Below are positions 8,253 to 17,605 of a stretch of 64,000 nt of DNA, one piece after another. The notes beneath the pieces were generated by a model that saw only the letters and a list, made by a program, of their open reading frames with translations, ran no database searches and was not told where the DNA came from. Numbering within the stretch: the first letter of the stretch is position 1; each line of letters opens with the position of its first letter. The DNA is from Geomonas diazotrophica (lineage in GTDB: Bacteria; Desulfobacterota; Desulfuromonadia; Geobacterales; Geobacteraceae): contig NZ_JAHLMF010000001.1 of NCBI RefSeq assembly GCF_018919385.1, positions 310,001 through 374,000 on the forward strand, given 5' to 3'. The translations under genes and the position numbers were made by a program.

Positions 8253-10108
8253 AAATAGCCCTTATTGCCATCCATCCCCACCCTTCCCCGCAAGCGGTGC
8301 CGCTGGCCTGCGCTTATTTGCAGGAAGCGCTCCTCGCCGACCAGACGCTGAAGGGGTCGCTCCAGACCACCATCGCCGAGTTCTTCCTGCACGACGACGC
8401 CGCCACCTGCGCCCGGGGAATCGCCGTGAACGCGCCCGACCTGGTCGCCTTCTCCGTCTACGTCTGGAGCCGCGACCACGCCGTAGCCGTGGCCAGGGAG
8501 TTGCGCTCGCTTCTTCCCGGCGCCGTCCTTTGCGCCGGAGGCGCCGAGCCGACCGCCAACCCGGCGGGTCTGCTCAATGAGGGAGTCTTCGACTTCCTGG
8601 TGCGAGGCGAGGGCGAAGGGGCACTGGTGCAGGCGGTCCGGCTGCTGTCCGCGGGTGGGACACCTGCGGGGGTTCCGGGTATCGTGCTGCCGGGAGAGCC
8701 GGCGGCGACCCTTCCCCCGCCGCTGGACCTCGACTCGGTCCCGTCCCCGTACCTGTCCGGACGGCTCGACCCGACCATCCCCGGCGGTGCGCTCTGGCAG
8801 CTCTCGCGCGGCTGTGACTTCGCCTGCTCCTTCTGCTTCGACCACAAGGGAAGCGGCGGGGTGCGCCGCTTCTCCATGGAGCGCATCGAGGCTGAACTCC
8901 GCCTGTTCGCGCGGCTCCAGGTCCCCCAGATCTTCGTGCTCGACTCGACCTTCAACAAGGACCCCAAGAGGGCGAAGGAGATCCTGCGCCTGATCCGGAA
9001 GACGGCCCCCGGGATCCACTTCCACTTCGAGGTGCGCAGCGAGTTCATCGACGCCGAGATGGCGGAACTATTCGCCTCGATCACCTGCTCGCTGCAGATC
9101 GGCCTGCAGAGTGCCGACGCCGCCGTCCTGCGCGCCGTCGGTCGCGGCTTCGACCGGGAGGACTTCGTCAACCGCGCTTTTCTTTTGAACCAAAGCGGCG
9201 CCATCTTCGGCTTCGACCTGATCTACGGGCTCCCCGGCGACACGCCCGAGCTGTTCCGCTCTTCGCTCGATTTCGCCCTCTCGCTCTACCCGAACCACTT
9301 GGACATCTTTCCCCTGGCCGTGCTCCCCGGGACGAGGCTCTACGGCAAGGCGCAAACGCTCGGGCTGCGGCACCTGGCGGACCCGCCGTACACGGTCTAC
9401 GCCACCGCCGGCTACACCCTGGAGCAGTTGGACCAAACCGGCCGTCTCGCCGCCGCCTGTGACGTCTTTTACAGCCGGGGCAAGGCGGTCGCCTGGTTCA
9501 ACTCGGTCGTCGCCCCCCTCAAGCTGACCCCGAGCGCCTTCCTGTCCGCCTTCGCCGCCTTCTTGGGGGAGCGCGGGGAGGCGGACATCGCCGAGGAGGA
9601 GATCTGGGGGCTGCAGAGAAGCTTCCTGGAGAGGATCTTCAAGCAAAGGAAGAAAGCCAAGCTGCTGCCGCTGGCGCTCGACCTCGCGGACTACCACCAC
9701 CACTACGCCGCGGCGCTGATGGCCACCCCTCCGGAGCCCCCCTCACCGAAACAACTTAGCCTGCTCGACCCGCTCAAGCAGCCGCTGGTGCTCGCCGCCA
9801 GCACCACCCTGGCGCGCTTCAGCTACGAGGTACTCGAGATCCTGGACGCGGGCGAGCCTGACCTGGCCGAATTCTCCGCCTGCTTCAACGCGACGGGTTC
9901 CTGCGCCCTCATTTACCCCGCGCACGGCGAGGTTTGCACCGAGTCGGTCTCCCCTCCCTATTTCGAGCTGCTGCAGGCACTGGACGGAAAGCAAACCGCA
10001 CAGGCCCTCTGCCGCAGGATCCGCCTCTCCGTGGACGAGGCCCGCGAGTTCCTGGAATTCGCCCTCGCTGAAGGCATCGTGCAGCTGGCCTCCGCCCGCC
10101 AGGTTTAA
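8249..10108 (+). CDS. B12-binding-domain radical SAM protein (DUF4080 type)
   Basis: 619 residues from the ATG that overlaps the preceding stop. The N-terminal 130 residues form a Rossmann-like cobalamin-binding domain without an obvious DxHxxG motif (LVAFSVYVWS; VLCAGGAEPT). The radical SAM core follows, with the 4Fe-4S motif CDFACSFC near residue 190 and family positions such as VLDSTFNKD, LQIGLQSAD and DLIYGLPGDT. The C-terminal 200 residues match my memory of the DUF4080 extension. The substrate is unknown; relatives modify small molecules or RNA through SAM radical chemistry. It is coupled to the small upstream gene; a longer in-frame extension into that gene is ignored. Confidence 0.85.
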   Translation: MKIALIAIHPHPSPQAVPLACAYLQEALLADQTLKGSLQTTIAEFFLHDDAATCARGIAVNAPDLVAFSVYVWSRDHAVAVARELRSLLPGAVLCAGGAEPTANPAGLLNEGVFDFLVRGEGEGALVQAVRLLSAGGTPAGVPGIVLPGEPAATLPPPLDLDSVPSPYLSGRLDPTIPGGALWQLSRGCDFACSFCFDHKGSGGVRRFSMERIEAELRLFARLQVPQIFVLDSTFNKDPKRAKEILRLIRKTAPGIHFHFEVRSEFIDAEMAELFASITCSLQIGLQSADAAVLRAVGRGFDREDFVNRAFLLNQSGAIFGFDLIYGLPGDTPELFRSSLDFALSLYPNHLDIFPLAVLPGTRLYGKAQTLGLRHLADPPYTVYATAGYTLEQLDQTGRLAAACDVFYSRGKAVAWFNSVVAPLKLTPSAFLSAFAAFLGERGEADIAEEEIWGLQRSFLERIFKQRKKAKLLPLALDLADYHHHYAAALMATPPEPPSPKQLSLLDPLKQPLVLAASTTLARFSYEVLEILDAGEPDLAEFSACFNATGSCALIYPAHGEVCTESVSPPYFELLQALDGKQTAQALCRRIRLSVDEAREFLEFALAEGIVQLASARQV

Positions 10109-10501
10109 TTGGATCCTTTTACTCCGCTTTGATTTCCCGCCCCGCCCACACCGCCGCCGGATCCGTATACACAATATCTATATTCAACCGGCACTCATTT
10201 ACCCGCCTCTTCATTCTGTCGATTTAATAAAAATTTCAGCACCAACAGTTGCCGTTCGTCTTTTACAGTAACGTCAAACCGGGCATTTAACCAATTTCTA
10301 TTAGCAGTACACAATAATTACTGTGTCGTTATCGTTCGTGACAGACAATCCGGCAAAACAGCGTTAGCAAAGTTGTATCCTGCTTATTAATTGACGCTTT
10401 TTCAGTTGATTTATGAAGCCGCGCGTATTAAAGTAGGCGCCGTTGCGAGCGCCCCAATAGATTAAAGCGTTCTAAAACGATCCTAAATACAGGAGAATAC
10501 A
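10109..10501 (+). promoter_or_regulatory. AT-rich upstream region of the multiheme cytochrome gene
   Basis: 393 bases without a gene, clearly more AT-rich than the flanks. It must hold the promoter of the cytochrome gene. The best sigma-70-like match is TTGACG (10391) with TATGAA (10412), but the spacer is only 15. No exact sigma-54 element and no c-di-GMP riboswitch consensus could be made out. An AGGAG ribosome binding site lies just before the ATG at 10502. Confidence 0.4.
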
Positions 10502-12352
10502 ATGGTTCAAGTCTTCACACGCCTCATCCCGCTGCTACTGCTCCTAGCATTAGCCCGGCCCGGTTTCGCCGCACAGGGCCTGGCCATCGACCCGGCAACC
10601 TGCCTGGGCTGCCACGGCAACAAGATTTCCGCCGAGCAGATGGCCAACTCCGTGCACGGCAAAAACGGCTGCACCAGCTGCCACATCGAGATTGTCGAGC
10701 TCGCCAAGCACATGAGGGGCGAGATCAAGGTGGGCAAGGTACAGTGCGTCCGCTGCCACAAGAAGGAAGCCGCCGAGCACGCCAAGAGTATCCACAGCGA
10801 GAAGGGCATCGGGTGCGCACAGTGCCACACCGACATGCACAGCCACACCTACTGGAACAAGGACAAGCGCAGGGTCATCGTCAAGTGCACCCAGTGCCAC
10901 AAGGACGAGCGCGGCTTCAGCCAGTCGGTACACGGCAAGGGCGTACTCGCCGGGAACCAGGATTCGGCGGCTTGCAACGACTGCCACAACCTGCACGAAA
11001 TCAAGGCGCTGGGCGATCCGAACTCCAAGGAGAACCGTGAGTTCCACACCAAGGTCTGCCTCCGCTGCCACGCAGACCAGAAACTGGTCGAGCGCAACCA
11101 CATCTCCGAAGTCGCCGTCAAGAGCTACATGGAGAGCTACCACGGCAAGAACTACCGCCTGGGTTACCCGGAGAAGGTCGCCGGCTGCGCCGACTGCCAC
11201 ACCGCCCACGCGATCCTGCCGTCCAAGGATCCCAAGTCCTCCGTCAACCCGGCGAACCTGGTCCAGACCTGCTCCAAGTGCCACCGCAAGGGGAGCATGC
11301 TCTTCACGAAGTTCTATGCCCACGGCGAGCACAACGACCGCGAGAAGTACCCCATCCTGTTCTACACCTTCATCGCGATGACCGGCCTGCTGGTCGGCAC
11401 CTTCACCGTGTTCTGGATCCACACCCTGCTCTGGATGATCCGCGGCTTCGTTGAGAACCGCGAGAAGGCCGCAGCACTCGAAGAAGGCATCATCCTGCAC
11501 CACGTACCCGAGGGGCACAAGCAGTACCGCCGCTTCAGAAGGGTCCACGTGTTCATGCACCTGCTGGTCATCATCAGCTTCCTCGGCCTCTCCCTCACCG
11601 GCCTGCCGCTCAAGTTCAGCGACCAGATCTGGGCGAAGTTCCTGATGGATCTGTACGGCGGCGCGCCGAACGCGGGTTTCTTCCACAGGATCTGCGCCGG
11701 CATCACCTTCATCTACTTCTCGATGGCCCTGGTCATGAGCGTCCACTTCCTGCTCATCAGGAAGGACATCAAGGGCAATTTCTTCCAGAGGCTGTTCGGA
11801 CCTGACTCCCTCTGCCCGAACCTGCGCGACATCAGCGACGTCATCGGCATGGTCCGCTGGTTCTTCTTCAAAGGGCCGAAACCGGCCTTCGAAAGGTGGA
11901 CCTACTGGGAGAAATTCGACTTCATCGCGGTCTTCTGGGGTATGTTCGCCATCGGCGGCTCCGGCCTGATGCTTTGGTTCCCCGAGTTCTTCGGCATGTT
12001 CCTGCCGGGCTGGGCCTTCAACGTGGCCACCATCGTTCACTCCGACGAGGCGCTGCTGGCTACCGGCTTCATCTTCTCGGTCCACTTCTTCAACACCCAC
12101 GGGCGTCCGGAGAAGTTCCCGATGGACTTCGTCATCTTCAACGGCCAGATGTCCAAACATGAGTTCGTGGAAGAGCGTGGCGACCAGTGGGCCCGTTACG
12201 AGAAGGAAGGGATTACCGAGAAGTTCGCTGCCAAGAAGTCTTCCGGCATCTTCTACGACTTCTGCCTGAAGACCTTCGGCTTCACCGCGCTGTTCATCGG
12301 CATCACCCTGCTGATGCTGATGATCTACGCCTTCATGCACCCGCACCACTAA
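10502..12352 (+). CDS. cbcL: CbcL-type inner-membrane cytochrome: nonaheme c domain fused to cytochrome b
   Basis: 616 residues. A signal peptide (1-23) precedes a periplasmic domain with nine CxxCH motifs (first CLGCH near residue 33, last CSKCH near 257). The C-terminal half has about four membrane helices of the HydC/FdnI diheme cytochrome b type (from 285 on), with histidines suited to heme b. This nonaheme c plus b fusion is the known layout of Geobacter CbcL, a quinol oxidase-like protein needed for reduction of low-potential Fe(III) and anodes. It is monocistronic here, ending at a strong terminator. That it is the true CbcL orthologue, rather than a paralogue, is inference. Confidence 0.8.
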   Translation: MVQVFTRLIPLLLLLALARPGFAAQGLAIDPATCLGCHGNKISAEQMANSVHGKNGCTSCHIEIVELAKHMRGEIKVGKVQCVRCHKKEAAEHAKSIHSEKGIGCAQCHTDMHSHTYWNKDKRRVIVKCTQCHKDERGFSQSVHGKGVLAGNQDSAACNDCHNLHEIKALGDPNSKENREFHTKVCLRCHADQKLVERNHISEVAVKSYMESYHGKNYRLGYPEKVAGCADCHTAHAILPSKDPKSSVNPANLVQTCSKCHRKGSMLFTKFYAHGEHNDREKYPILFYTFIAMTGLLVGTFTVFWIHTLLWMIRGFVENREKAAALEEGIILHHVPEGHKQYRRFRRVHVFMHLLVIISFLGLSLTGLPLKFSDQIWAKFLMDLYGGAPNAGFFHRICAGITFIYFSMALVMSVHFLLIRKDIKGNFFQRLFGPDSLCPNLRDISDVIGMVRWFFFKGPKPAFERWTYWEKFDFIAVFWGMFAIGGSGLMLWFPEFFGMFLPGWAFNVATIVHSDEALLATGFIFSVHFFNTHGRPEKFPMDFVIFNGQMSKHEFVEERGDQWARYEKEGITEKFAAKKSSGIFYDFCLKTFGFTALFIGITLLMLMIYAFMHPHH

Positions 12353-12373
12353 GCGGCTGCTGAACCATGCAAC

Positions 12374-12408
12374 AAAAAAGGGCCTCCCGATTCGGGAGGC
12401 CCTTTTTT
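12374..12408 (+). terminator. Intrinsic terminator of the cytochrome gene
   Basis: GGGCCTCCC pairs with GGGAGGCCC around a 5-base loop, followed by six T; an A-run on the other side makes it usable from both directions. Confidence 0.9.
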
Positions 12409-12433
12409 CCGTTTTTGCGCCGGGCAGTAAAAA

Positions 12434-12456
12434 CCCCTCGCCCTTTGGGAGAGGGG
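12434..12456. repeat. REP-like palindrome, variant
   Basis: CCCCTCGCCC and GGGAGAGGGG arms with a TTT loop and one mismatch. It is the same element as at 249, and is followed by a degenerate half copy (GGGGTGAGGGG). Confidence 0.55.
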
Positions 12457-12516
12457 AAGGGGTGAGGGGGTTGGAAGCCCGGGCGTGTCTACTTCGTGGC
12501 AGCGCCGTCACCCCGG

Positions 12517-12534
12517 CCCTCTCCCGGGAGAGGG
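12517..12534. repeat. REP-like palindrome, perfect 18-mer
   Basis: CCCTCTCCCGGGAGAGGG is a perfect 18-base palindrome just past the priA stop, 60 bases from the copy at 12434. Confidence 0.55.
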
Positions 12535-12565
12535 AGAGATCAAGAGGGCGAGAAGGCGCCAGGCG

Positions 12566-14824
12566 TTACAGCATGTCCACCGGGTCGACGTCGATGGTGA
12601 GGCGCACCGTGGAGGGGTGGCTGAAGCCGCCCCGGAAGTGGAAGAGGAGCCGGTGCAGGTCGGCCCGCTCCACCCCCTTCAACAGTATCTGCCAGCGAAA
12701 CCGCCCCCGCACCTTCCCCAGCGGCGCCGTGACCGGCCCGAGCACCTCCACCCTGAGCCGTGCCTCGCGCTTGATACGGCGCAGAAGCGCCGCGGCCTCT
12801 GCGGCAGCGCTCTCCCCCTGCCCCGCCGCCACCGCTGAAAAGGTCAGCGCCGCCAGGTGCGCGAAGGGAGGGTACCCCACCTCCTCGCGAAACGCGATCT
12901 CCTCCCGGTAAAAGCCGAGATAGTCGTGCGCCACCGCGTGGGTGAGCGCGTAATGTTCGGGCGCCAGCGTCTGCACCAGCACCCGTCCCGGCTTGTCGCC
13001 GCGCCCCGCCCGCCCCATCACCTGGGTCACCAGCTGGAAGGTGCGCTCGGCGCTGCGAAAATCGGGGAGGTTCAGGGATGCATCGGCGGAGAGTACCCCC
13101 ACCAGGGTCACCCCGGGGAAGTCATGCCCCTTGGCGATCATCTGGGTGCCGATCAGGATATCCACCGTCCCTTCCTCCAGCTCCTTAAGGACCCGTGCGT
13201 GCCCTCCCTTGCCCCGGGTGGAGTCCCGGTCCATGCGGGAGACCCGCGCGTCGGGAAGGAGCTTCTGCACCTCGTCCTCGACCCGCTCGGTGCCGCGCCC
13301 GAGCAACGTGATGGCGCCGCTTTGGCAGTCGGGGCAGGTGCTCGGGGGGAGCATGGTGAAGTCGCAGTAGTGGCAGACGTGCTTTCCCTTGATGCGGTGG
13401 TAGGTGAGGGTCACCGCGCAGTTGGGGCAGCGCAGCACGTGGCCGCAGGTCTCGCAGACAAGGTAGGTGGCGAAGCCGCGCCGGTTCAAAAAGAGCAGGG
13501 TCTGGCCGCCGGCGTCAAGGTTCTCCCCCATGGCCTCGATGAGCTCGGGGAGGAAGATCTCCCCCCTGTGGTTGCGCGCGTCCAGCATCCTCGTCTCCGG
13601 CATGGGGAGATCGCGCACGCGGTCCGGGAGCTGCAGGTAGCCGAGACGACCGGTCTGGGCGGCGTGGTAGCTGGTCACCAGCGGCGTCGCCGAGCCGAGG
13701 ACCACCACGGCCTTGGCAAGCTTACCCCGCACCAGGGCGAGGTCCCGCGCGTTGTAGCGCACCCCCTCGGACTGCTTGTAGCTTCCCTCGTGCTCTTCGT
13801 CGACCACGATCACCCCGATCCGCTCAAGCGGCGCGAACAGGGCGGAGCGGGCACCGATCACGATGGATGCCTCGCCGCGCCGGATGCGGCGCCACTCGTC
13901 GAAGCGCTCCCCGTCGGAAAGCCCGGAGTGCAGCACCGCGATGCCGCAGTCGAAGCGGCGCTTGAAGCGCCCGACCAGCTGCGGGGTGAGGGCGATCTCG
14001 GGCACCAGCACCAGCGCACTCCTGCCGGCGGCGAGCGCCACCGCGATGGACTGCAGGTAGACCTCGGTCTTGCCGCTGCCGGTGACGCCGTGCAAGAGAA
14101 ACGGAGAGAACTCGCCCGTTTCCAGCGCCGCGGCGACCTTGGCCAGGGCCTCGGCCTGGGCCGGATTCAAGGGGAGGGGGCCGTCGTGGCCATACTCCTT
14201 CGCCTTGAACGGGTCGCGGTACACCTCGCGCTGGGAAAGGTGCGCCGCCCCCAGCTCCACCAGGCGCCCCAGTTGGGAAGTGCAGGGGCCGAAGCGCTCC
14301 CTGAGCTGAGGGCCGGAACATTCGCCGACCTCCAGCAGGTATTCCAGGATCTCCAGCCCCTTGCCCCGCGGGCGGAGCGTGCAGTCCGGGACCGCGGTGT
14401 AGACCCGCTCGGTGCGCACGCTCTTCCCACCGGCCAGGTACTCCTTGAGCACCGGGGTGCCGTCCTCGGATTGTTCGCAGCGGTAGCGGCTCACCAGATT
14501 GATGCCCGCCGGGAGCGCCATCTTGATCACCTCGCCCAAGGGGTGCAGGTAATAGCCGGCGATCCAGCGGTAGAAATCGAGTTCGGCCGCGGTGAACAGC
14601 GGCTCCTCGTCGAGGACCTCGAGCACTTCCTTGAGCTCACCGGCAGCCGGCGCATCGGCGTCGCCGAGCAGGTACCCGGTGACCTTGCGCCTCCCGAAGG
14701 GGACCAGGACACGCTTGCCGGGGGATACCGCTGGGGACAGACGCTCGGGCACCAGGTAGTGGAAGCTTCCCTCCAGTGGGAGCGGGATGGCGACCTCTAC
14801 GATGTGGGGGTGGTCTGTCTGCAT
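12566..14824 (-). CDS. priA: Primosomal protein N' (replication restart helicase)
   Basis: 752 residues. This 3'-to-5' helicase reloads the replisome at stalled forks. The N-terminal 3'-DNA-binding domain (IVEVAIPLPLEGSFHYLVP) is followed by a winged helix, then the helicase core with Walker A GVTGSGKTEVYL and Walker B VVDEEHEGSYKQ. A zinc module of paired CxxC motifs (CETCGHVLRCPNCA; CHYCDF; CPDC) precedes the second helicase lobe. I chose the ATG at 14824 because the conserved N-terminus starts there; an in-frame extension to 14917 runs into repeat DNA. The ribosome binding site is weak. REP-like palindromes flank the gene on both sides. Confidence 0.94.
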   Translation of the reverse strand: MQTDHPHIVEVAIPLPLEGSFHYLVPERLSPAVSPGKRVLVPFGRRKVTGYLLGDADAPAAGELKEVLEVLDEEPLFTAAELDFYRWIAGYYLHPLGEVIKMALPAGINLVSRYRCEQSEDGTPVLKEYLAGGKSVRTERVYTAVPDCTLRPRGKGLEILEYLLEVGECSGPQLRERFGPCTSQLGRLVELGAAHLSQREVYRDPFKAKEYGHDGPLPLNPAQAEALAKVAAALETGEFSPFLLHGVTGSGKTEVYLQSIAVALAAGRSALVLVPEIALTPQLVGRFKRRFDCGIAVLHSGLSDGERFDEWRRIRRGEASIVIGARSALFAPLERIGVIVVDEEHEGSYKQSEGVRYNARDLALVRGKLAKAVVVLGSATPLVTSYHAAQTGRLGYLQLPDRVRDLPMPETRMLDARNHRGEIFLPELIEAMGENLDAGGQTLLFLNRRGFATYLVCETCGHVLRCPNCAVTLTYHRIKGKHVCHYCDFTMLPPSTCPDCQSGAITLLGRGTERVEDEVQKLLPDARVSRMDRDSTRGKGGHARVLKELEEGTVDILIGTQMIAKGHDFPGVTLVGVLSADASLNLPDFRSAERTFQLVTQVMGRAGRGDKPGRVLVQTLAPEHYALTHAVAHDYLGFYREEIAFREEVGYPPFAHLAALTFSAVAAGQGESAAAEAAALLRRIKREARLRVEVLGPVTAPLGKVRGRFRWQILLKGVERADLHRLLFHFRGGFSHPSTVRLTIDVDPVDML

Positions 14825-14916
14825 GGGGTAGAGATGGGTCTTGCGGTAAGAGGTCGGGAGAGGGAGAAGAAGGGAAATCGGGACGCTGCGCCCTGCCCTC
14901 GCCCGCCCTGCGGGCA

Positions 14917-14942
14917 CCCTCTCCCCGGGGGGGGGAGAGGGG
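14917..14942. repeat. REP-like palindrome upstream of priA
   Basis: CCCTCTCCCC followed by a G-run and GGGAGAGGGG, adjacent to a further inverted repeat (GCCCGCCCTGCGGGC). Fourth member of the family seen at 249, 12434 and 12517. Confidence 0.5.
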
Positions 14943-14954
14943 TTGAGGCGGGTG

Positions 14955-16142
14955 TTACTTTTTCAGGACCTCTTCGGCGACGGCACGTCCCAGGGCCTCG
15001 CAGTCGGCGATCGCCTCGGGCTTGGGCATGAAGGGGGTGCGCACGAAGGGGGCGGGGAGCTTGAAGTTCATGCTCTTCAGCCTCTCCTCGGCCATGCGGC
15101 AGGCCTCGCCGGACCAGCCGTAGCTGCCGAAGACGCCGCCGACGTTCCCCTTCAGGCTCACCGTGGAGAGGTAGGCGAGCACGTCCCACATCGGCTTGGG
15201 GATGTCGCGGTTGATGGTCGGGGTGCCGAAGATGAGCCCGTCGCACTCCTCCATGAGGTCGCGGATGTCGGCGACGGAGGCGTGGTTGATATGGCACAGG
15301 GTAACGTGGACGCCGGCATCGCCGGCCCCCTTGGCCACGGCCTCGGCCATCTGCTCGGTATTGCCGTGCGGGGAGATGTAGAAGATGGCAACGCGGCGCC
15401 CGGCCGCCTTGGGCTGGGACCACTTCTGGTACAGTTCCACCGCCTTCCTGGCGTCGCTTCGGTACACCGGGCCGTGGCTCGGGCAGAGCATCTTCAACTC
15501 GACCCCGTCCAGCTTCGCCACCGCCTGCAGGATGCGCTCCTTGAACGGGCGCATGATGCAGTCGAAGTAGAAGCGGGTCTCGCCCGAGAAGTCGGGGCAC
15601 TCGTCGGCGAAAAGCCCGTCCGGGGAGAAGTGCGAGCCGAAGGCGTCGCAGGAGAAGAGCACCTGGTCCTCTTCCAGCAGGGTGAACATGGTATCAGGCC
15701 AGTGCAGGAAGGGGGCGGCGATGAAGCGCAGGGTGCGCCCCCCCAGGTCGATCTGGTCGTTGTCCTTGACGATGCGGGACTCGAAAGGAAGGTGGATCTG
15801 GTTCCCGAGGAAGGTGCGCGCGGCCTGGCTGGAGACCACGGTCGCCTTGGGGCAGTGCTTCAGAAGCTGCGACAGGGAACCGGAGTGGTCCGGCTCGGAA
15901 TGGTTCACGACGATGTAGTCGACGTCGGCCGGATCGATGATGGAGCGGATCTTCTCCAGGTACTCGTCGAAGCGCTTGGCCTTCACCGTATCGATGATGG
16001 CGATATGGGACTCCCCCTGCACCAGGTAGGAGTTGTAGGTGGTACCGTACTGGGTGGGAAAGAGGTCGTCGAAGACGGTGAGGCTGGGATCCTTGACCCC
16101 GATCCAGTGGAGACCCTTTCCAAGTTCGACTGCTGCTGACAT
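14955..16142 (-). CDS. Flavodiiron protein (A-type flavoprotein, FprA family)
   Basis: 395 residues. The N-terminal metallo-beta-lactamase-like diiron domain carries HSEPDHSG (HxExDH ligands), HWPD, SCDAFGSH and the late SHGPVY. The C-terminal flavodoxin domain (from about 250) starts with the FMN loop YISPHGNTEQMAEAV and has GTPTINRDIP. Such proteins reduce O2 to water or NO to N2O in the cytosol of anaerobes, fed by rubredoxin or NADH partners. The core is the minimal class A form without fused rubredoxin. A GGGGG-rich site precedes the ATG. It lies downstream of the helicase gene with a strong hairpin between. Confidence 0.92.
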   Translation of the reverse strand: MSAAVELGKGLHWIGVKDPSLTVFDDLFPTQYGTTYNSYLVQGESHIAIIDTVKAKRFDEYLEKIRSIIDPADVDYIVVNHSEPDHSGSLSQLLKHCPKATVVSSQAARTFLGNQIHLPFESRIVKDNDQIDLGGRTLRFIAAPFLHWPDTMFTLLEEDQVLFSCDAFGSHFSPDGLFADECPDFSGETRFYFDCIMRPFKERILQAVAKLDGVELKMLCPSHGPVYRSDARKAVELYQKWSQPKAAGRRVAIFYISPHGNTEQMAEAVAKGAGDAGVHVTLCHINHASVADIRDLMEECDGLIFGTPTINRDIPKPMWDVLAYLSTVSLKGNVGGVFGSYGWSGEACRMAEERLKSMNFKLPAPFVRTPFMPKPEAIADCEALGRAVAEEVLKK

Positions 16143-16201
16143 CTGCTACCCCCTTCGTATCTCTCATGGCTGCCGGAAGCCGGCGGCGCTCATTCGCAAG
16201 C

Positions 16202-16229
16202 GGCCCCCGCGGCAGGATGCCGGGGGGCC
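16202..16229 (-). terminator. GC-rich hairpin between helicase gene and flavodiiron gene
   Basis: GGCCCCC pairs with GGGGGCC and an inner CGGCA pairs with TGCCG. There is no T-run on either side, so it may be a weak or factor-assisted terminator, or a leader structure of the flavodiiron mRNA. Confidence 0.4.
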
Positions 16230-16282
16230 GTATACACAGATGCAAACGATACCAAAACCAACGACTTAAAGCAAGGAAAAGG

Positions 16283-17605
16283 CTAGTTTCCTGCCCCGCC
16301 CCTGCCGCGGCGGTATTCCACCAACGGCTGGGGATCGCGCCGGCTGTTCCCTTGTCCCGGACGCGCCCCCTGGGCAGGACGTCCCTTGGGTGCGAAACCT
16401 TTCTTGCGCGGGTCGAAGCCAGGACGCCCCTTGCGGGCGCCGGGGCCGGAGCTGCTCCTTCTGAGCGGACGGGTCGGTTCCAGCCCTTCGATGACGTGCT
16501 GGGGCAGCGGCTTGCCGGTCAGGCGCTCGATGCGGTCCAGGTAGGCGACCTCGTTCATGGAGCAGAAGGAGATGGCGATGCCGGTGGCGCCGGCGCGGCC
16601 GGTCCTGCCGATACGGTGCACGTAGTCCTCGGCGAACTTCGGGAGGTCGTAGTTGATGACGTGGCTGATACCGGAGACGTCGAGGCCGCGGGCGGCGACG
16701 TCGGTGGCGACCAGAAGGCGCACCTTGCCGCGGCGCATGTTGGTGATGGTCTTGTTGCGGGCCCCCTGCGACATGTCGCCGTGCAGCGCGGCGGCGGCGT
16801 GCCCCTGCGAGTAGAGCTCGAAGGCGAGCTGGTCGGCATCCCTCTTGGTGGCCGAGAAGATGATCGCCTTGGTGACGCTGGCGTCGGAGACCAGGTGCTG
16901 CAGCAGGCGGTTCTTGTGGCGCATGTCGTCGGCGACGTGCAGGCGCTGCTCGATCTGGAGGCTCGTGATCTGCTTGACGTCTACCGCGACGCGGACCGGG
17001 TCCTTCAGCAGGCGCTGGGCGAGCTTCGCCATGGCGTCATCCATGGTGGCGGTGAAGAGCAGGGTCTGGCGCTCGGTCGGGGCCGCGGCCGCGATGCGGT
17101 CCACGTCCTCGGAGAAGCCCATGTCCAGCATGCGGTCCGCCTCGTCCAGGACCAGCATCTCCAGGCGGGAGAAGTTGATGGAACGGCGGTCCAGGTGGTC
17201 GATCAGGCGCCCCGGGGTGGCCACGATGATGTCGACCGGGCTGGACAGGAGCATCATCTGGTCGCGGTAGGGCATCCCCCCGAGGATGGAGCCGCAGCGC
17301 ACCCGCATGAACTTGCCGTAGGTCCTGACCGCGTCCACCACCTGGATGGCGAGTTCGCGGGTCGGTGTGAGCACGAGGATGCGCGGACCCTTGCCGCGCA
17401 GCGGCGACGGGACCAGCAGGCGCTCCAGCGCAGGCAGGACGAACGACGCGGTCTTGCCGGTGCCGGTCTGGGCGCTGCCGATCAGGTCGCGGCCGGAGAG
17501 CGCCAGCGGGATCGACTCGGCCTGGATCGGGGTCGGCTCGGTGTAGCCGCAGGCGCTGATTGCTTTGAGGAGAGGGGCGGAGAGATTCAGTGATTCAAAA
17601 GACAT
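16283..17605 (-). CDS. rhlE: DEAD-box ATP-dependent RNA helicase, RhlE-like
   Basis: 440 residues. The helicase core shows the Q motif (GYTEPTPIQ), motif I AQTGTGKT, Ib TPGRLIDHL, motif II DEAD, motif III in the form TAT, and motif VI HRIGRTGRAG. The C-terminal 60 residues are a disordered basic tail rich in Arg, Gly, Lys and Pro, typical of RhlE/DeaD-type helicases that remodel ribosomal and mRNA structures. AAAGGA precedes the ATG. Upstream lies a gene-free stretch of about 360 bases that could be a long 5' leader, as is usual for cold-regulated helicases (inference). Confidence 0.93.
   Translation of the reverse strand: MSFESLNLSAPLLKAISACGYTEPTPIQAESIPLALSGRDLIGSAQTGTGKTASFVLPALERLLVPSPLRGKGPRILVLTPTRELAIQVVDAVRTYGKFMRVRCGSILGGMPYRDQMMLLSSPVDIIVATPGRLIDHLDRRSINFSRLEMLVLDEADRMLDMGFSEDVDRIAAAAPTERQTLLFTATMDDAMAKLAQRLLKDPVRVAVDVKQITSLQIEQRLHVADDMRHKNRLLQHLVSDASVTKAIIFSATKRDADQLAFELYSQGHAAAALHGDMSQGARNKTITNMRRGKVRLLVATDVAARGLDVSGISHVINYDLPKFAEDYVHRIGRTGRAGATGIAISFCSMNEVAYLDRIERLTGKPLPQHVIEGLEPTRPLRRSSSGPGARKGRPGFDPRKKGFAPKGRPAQGARPGQGNSRRDPQPLVEYRRGRGGAGN

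Noticed and set aside
10330-10420. Possible c-di-GMP (GEMM) riboswitch before the multiheme cytochrome, suggested by GGCAAAAC and GCAAAG
   Set aside because: The order and spacing of the conserved blocks do not match; the ACGCAAAGCC core and tetraloop-receptor pairing are absent.
12400-12565. A small gene in the gap between the cytochrome gene and priA
   Set aside because: The stretch holds a terminator and palindromic repeats; frames crossing it begin inside repeats and have no ribosome binding site.
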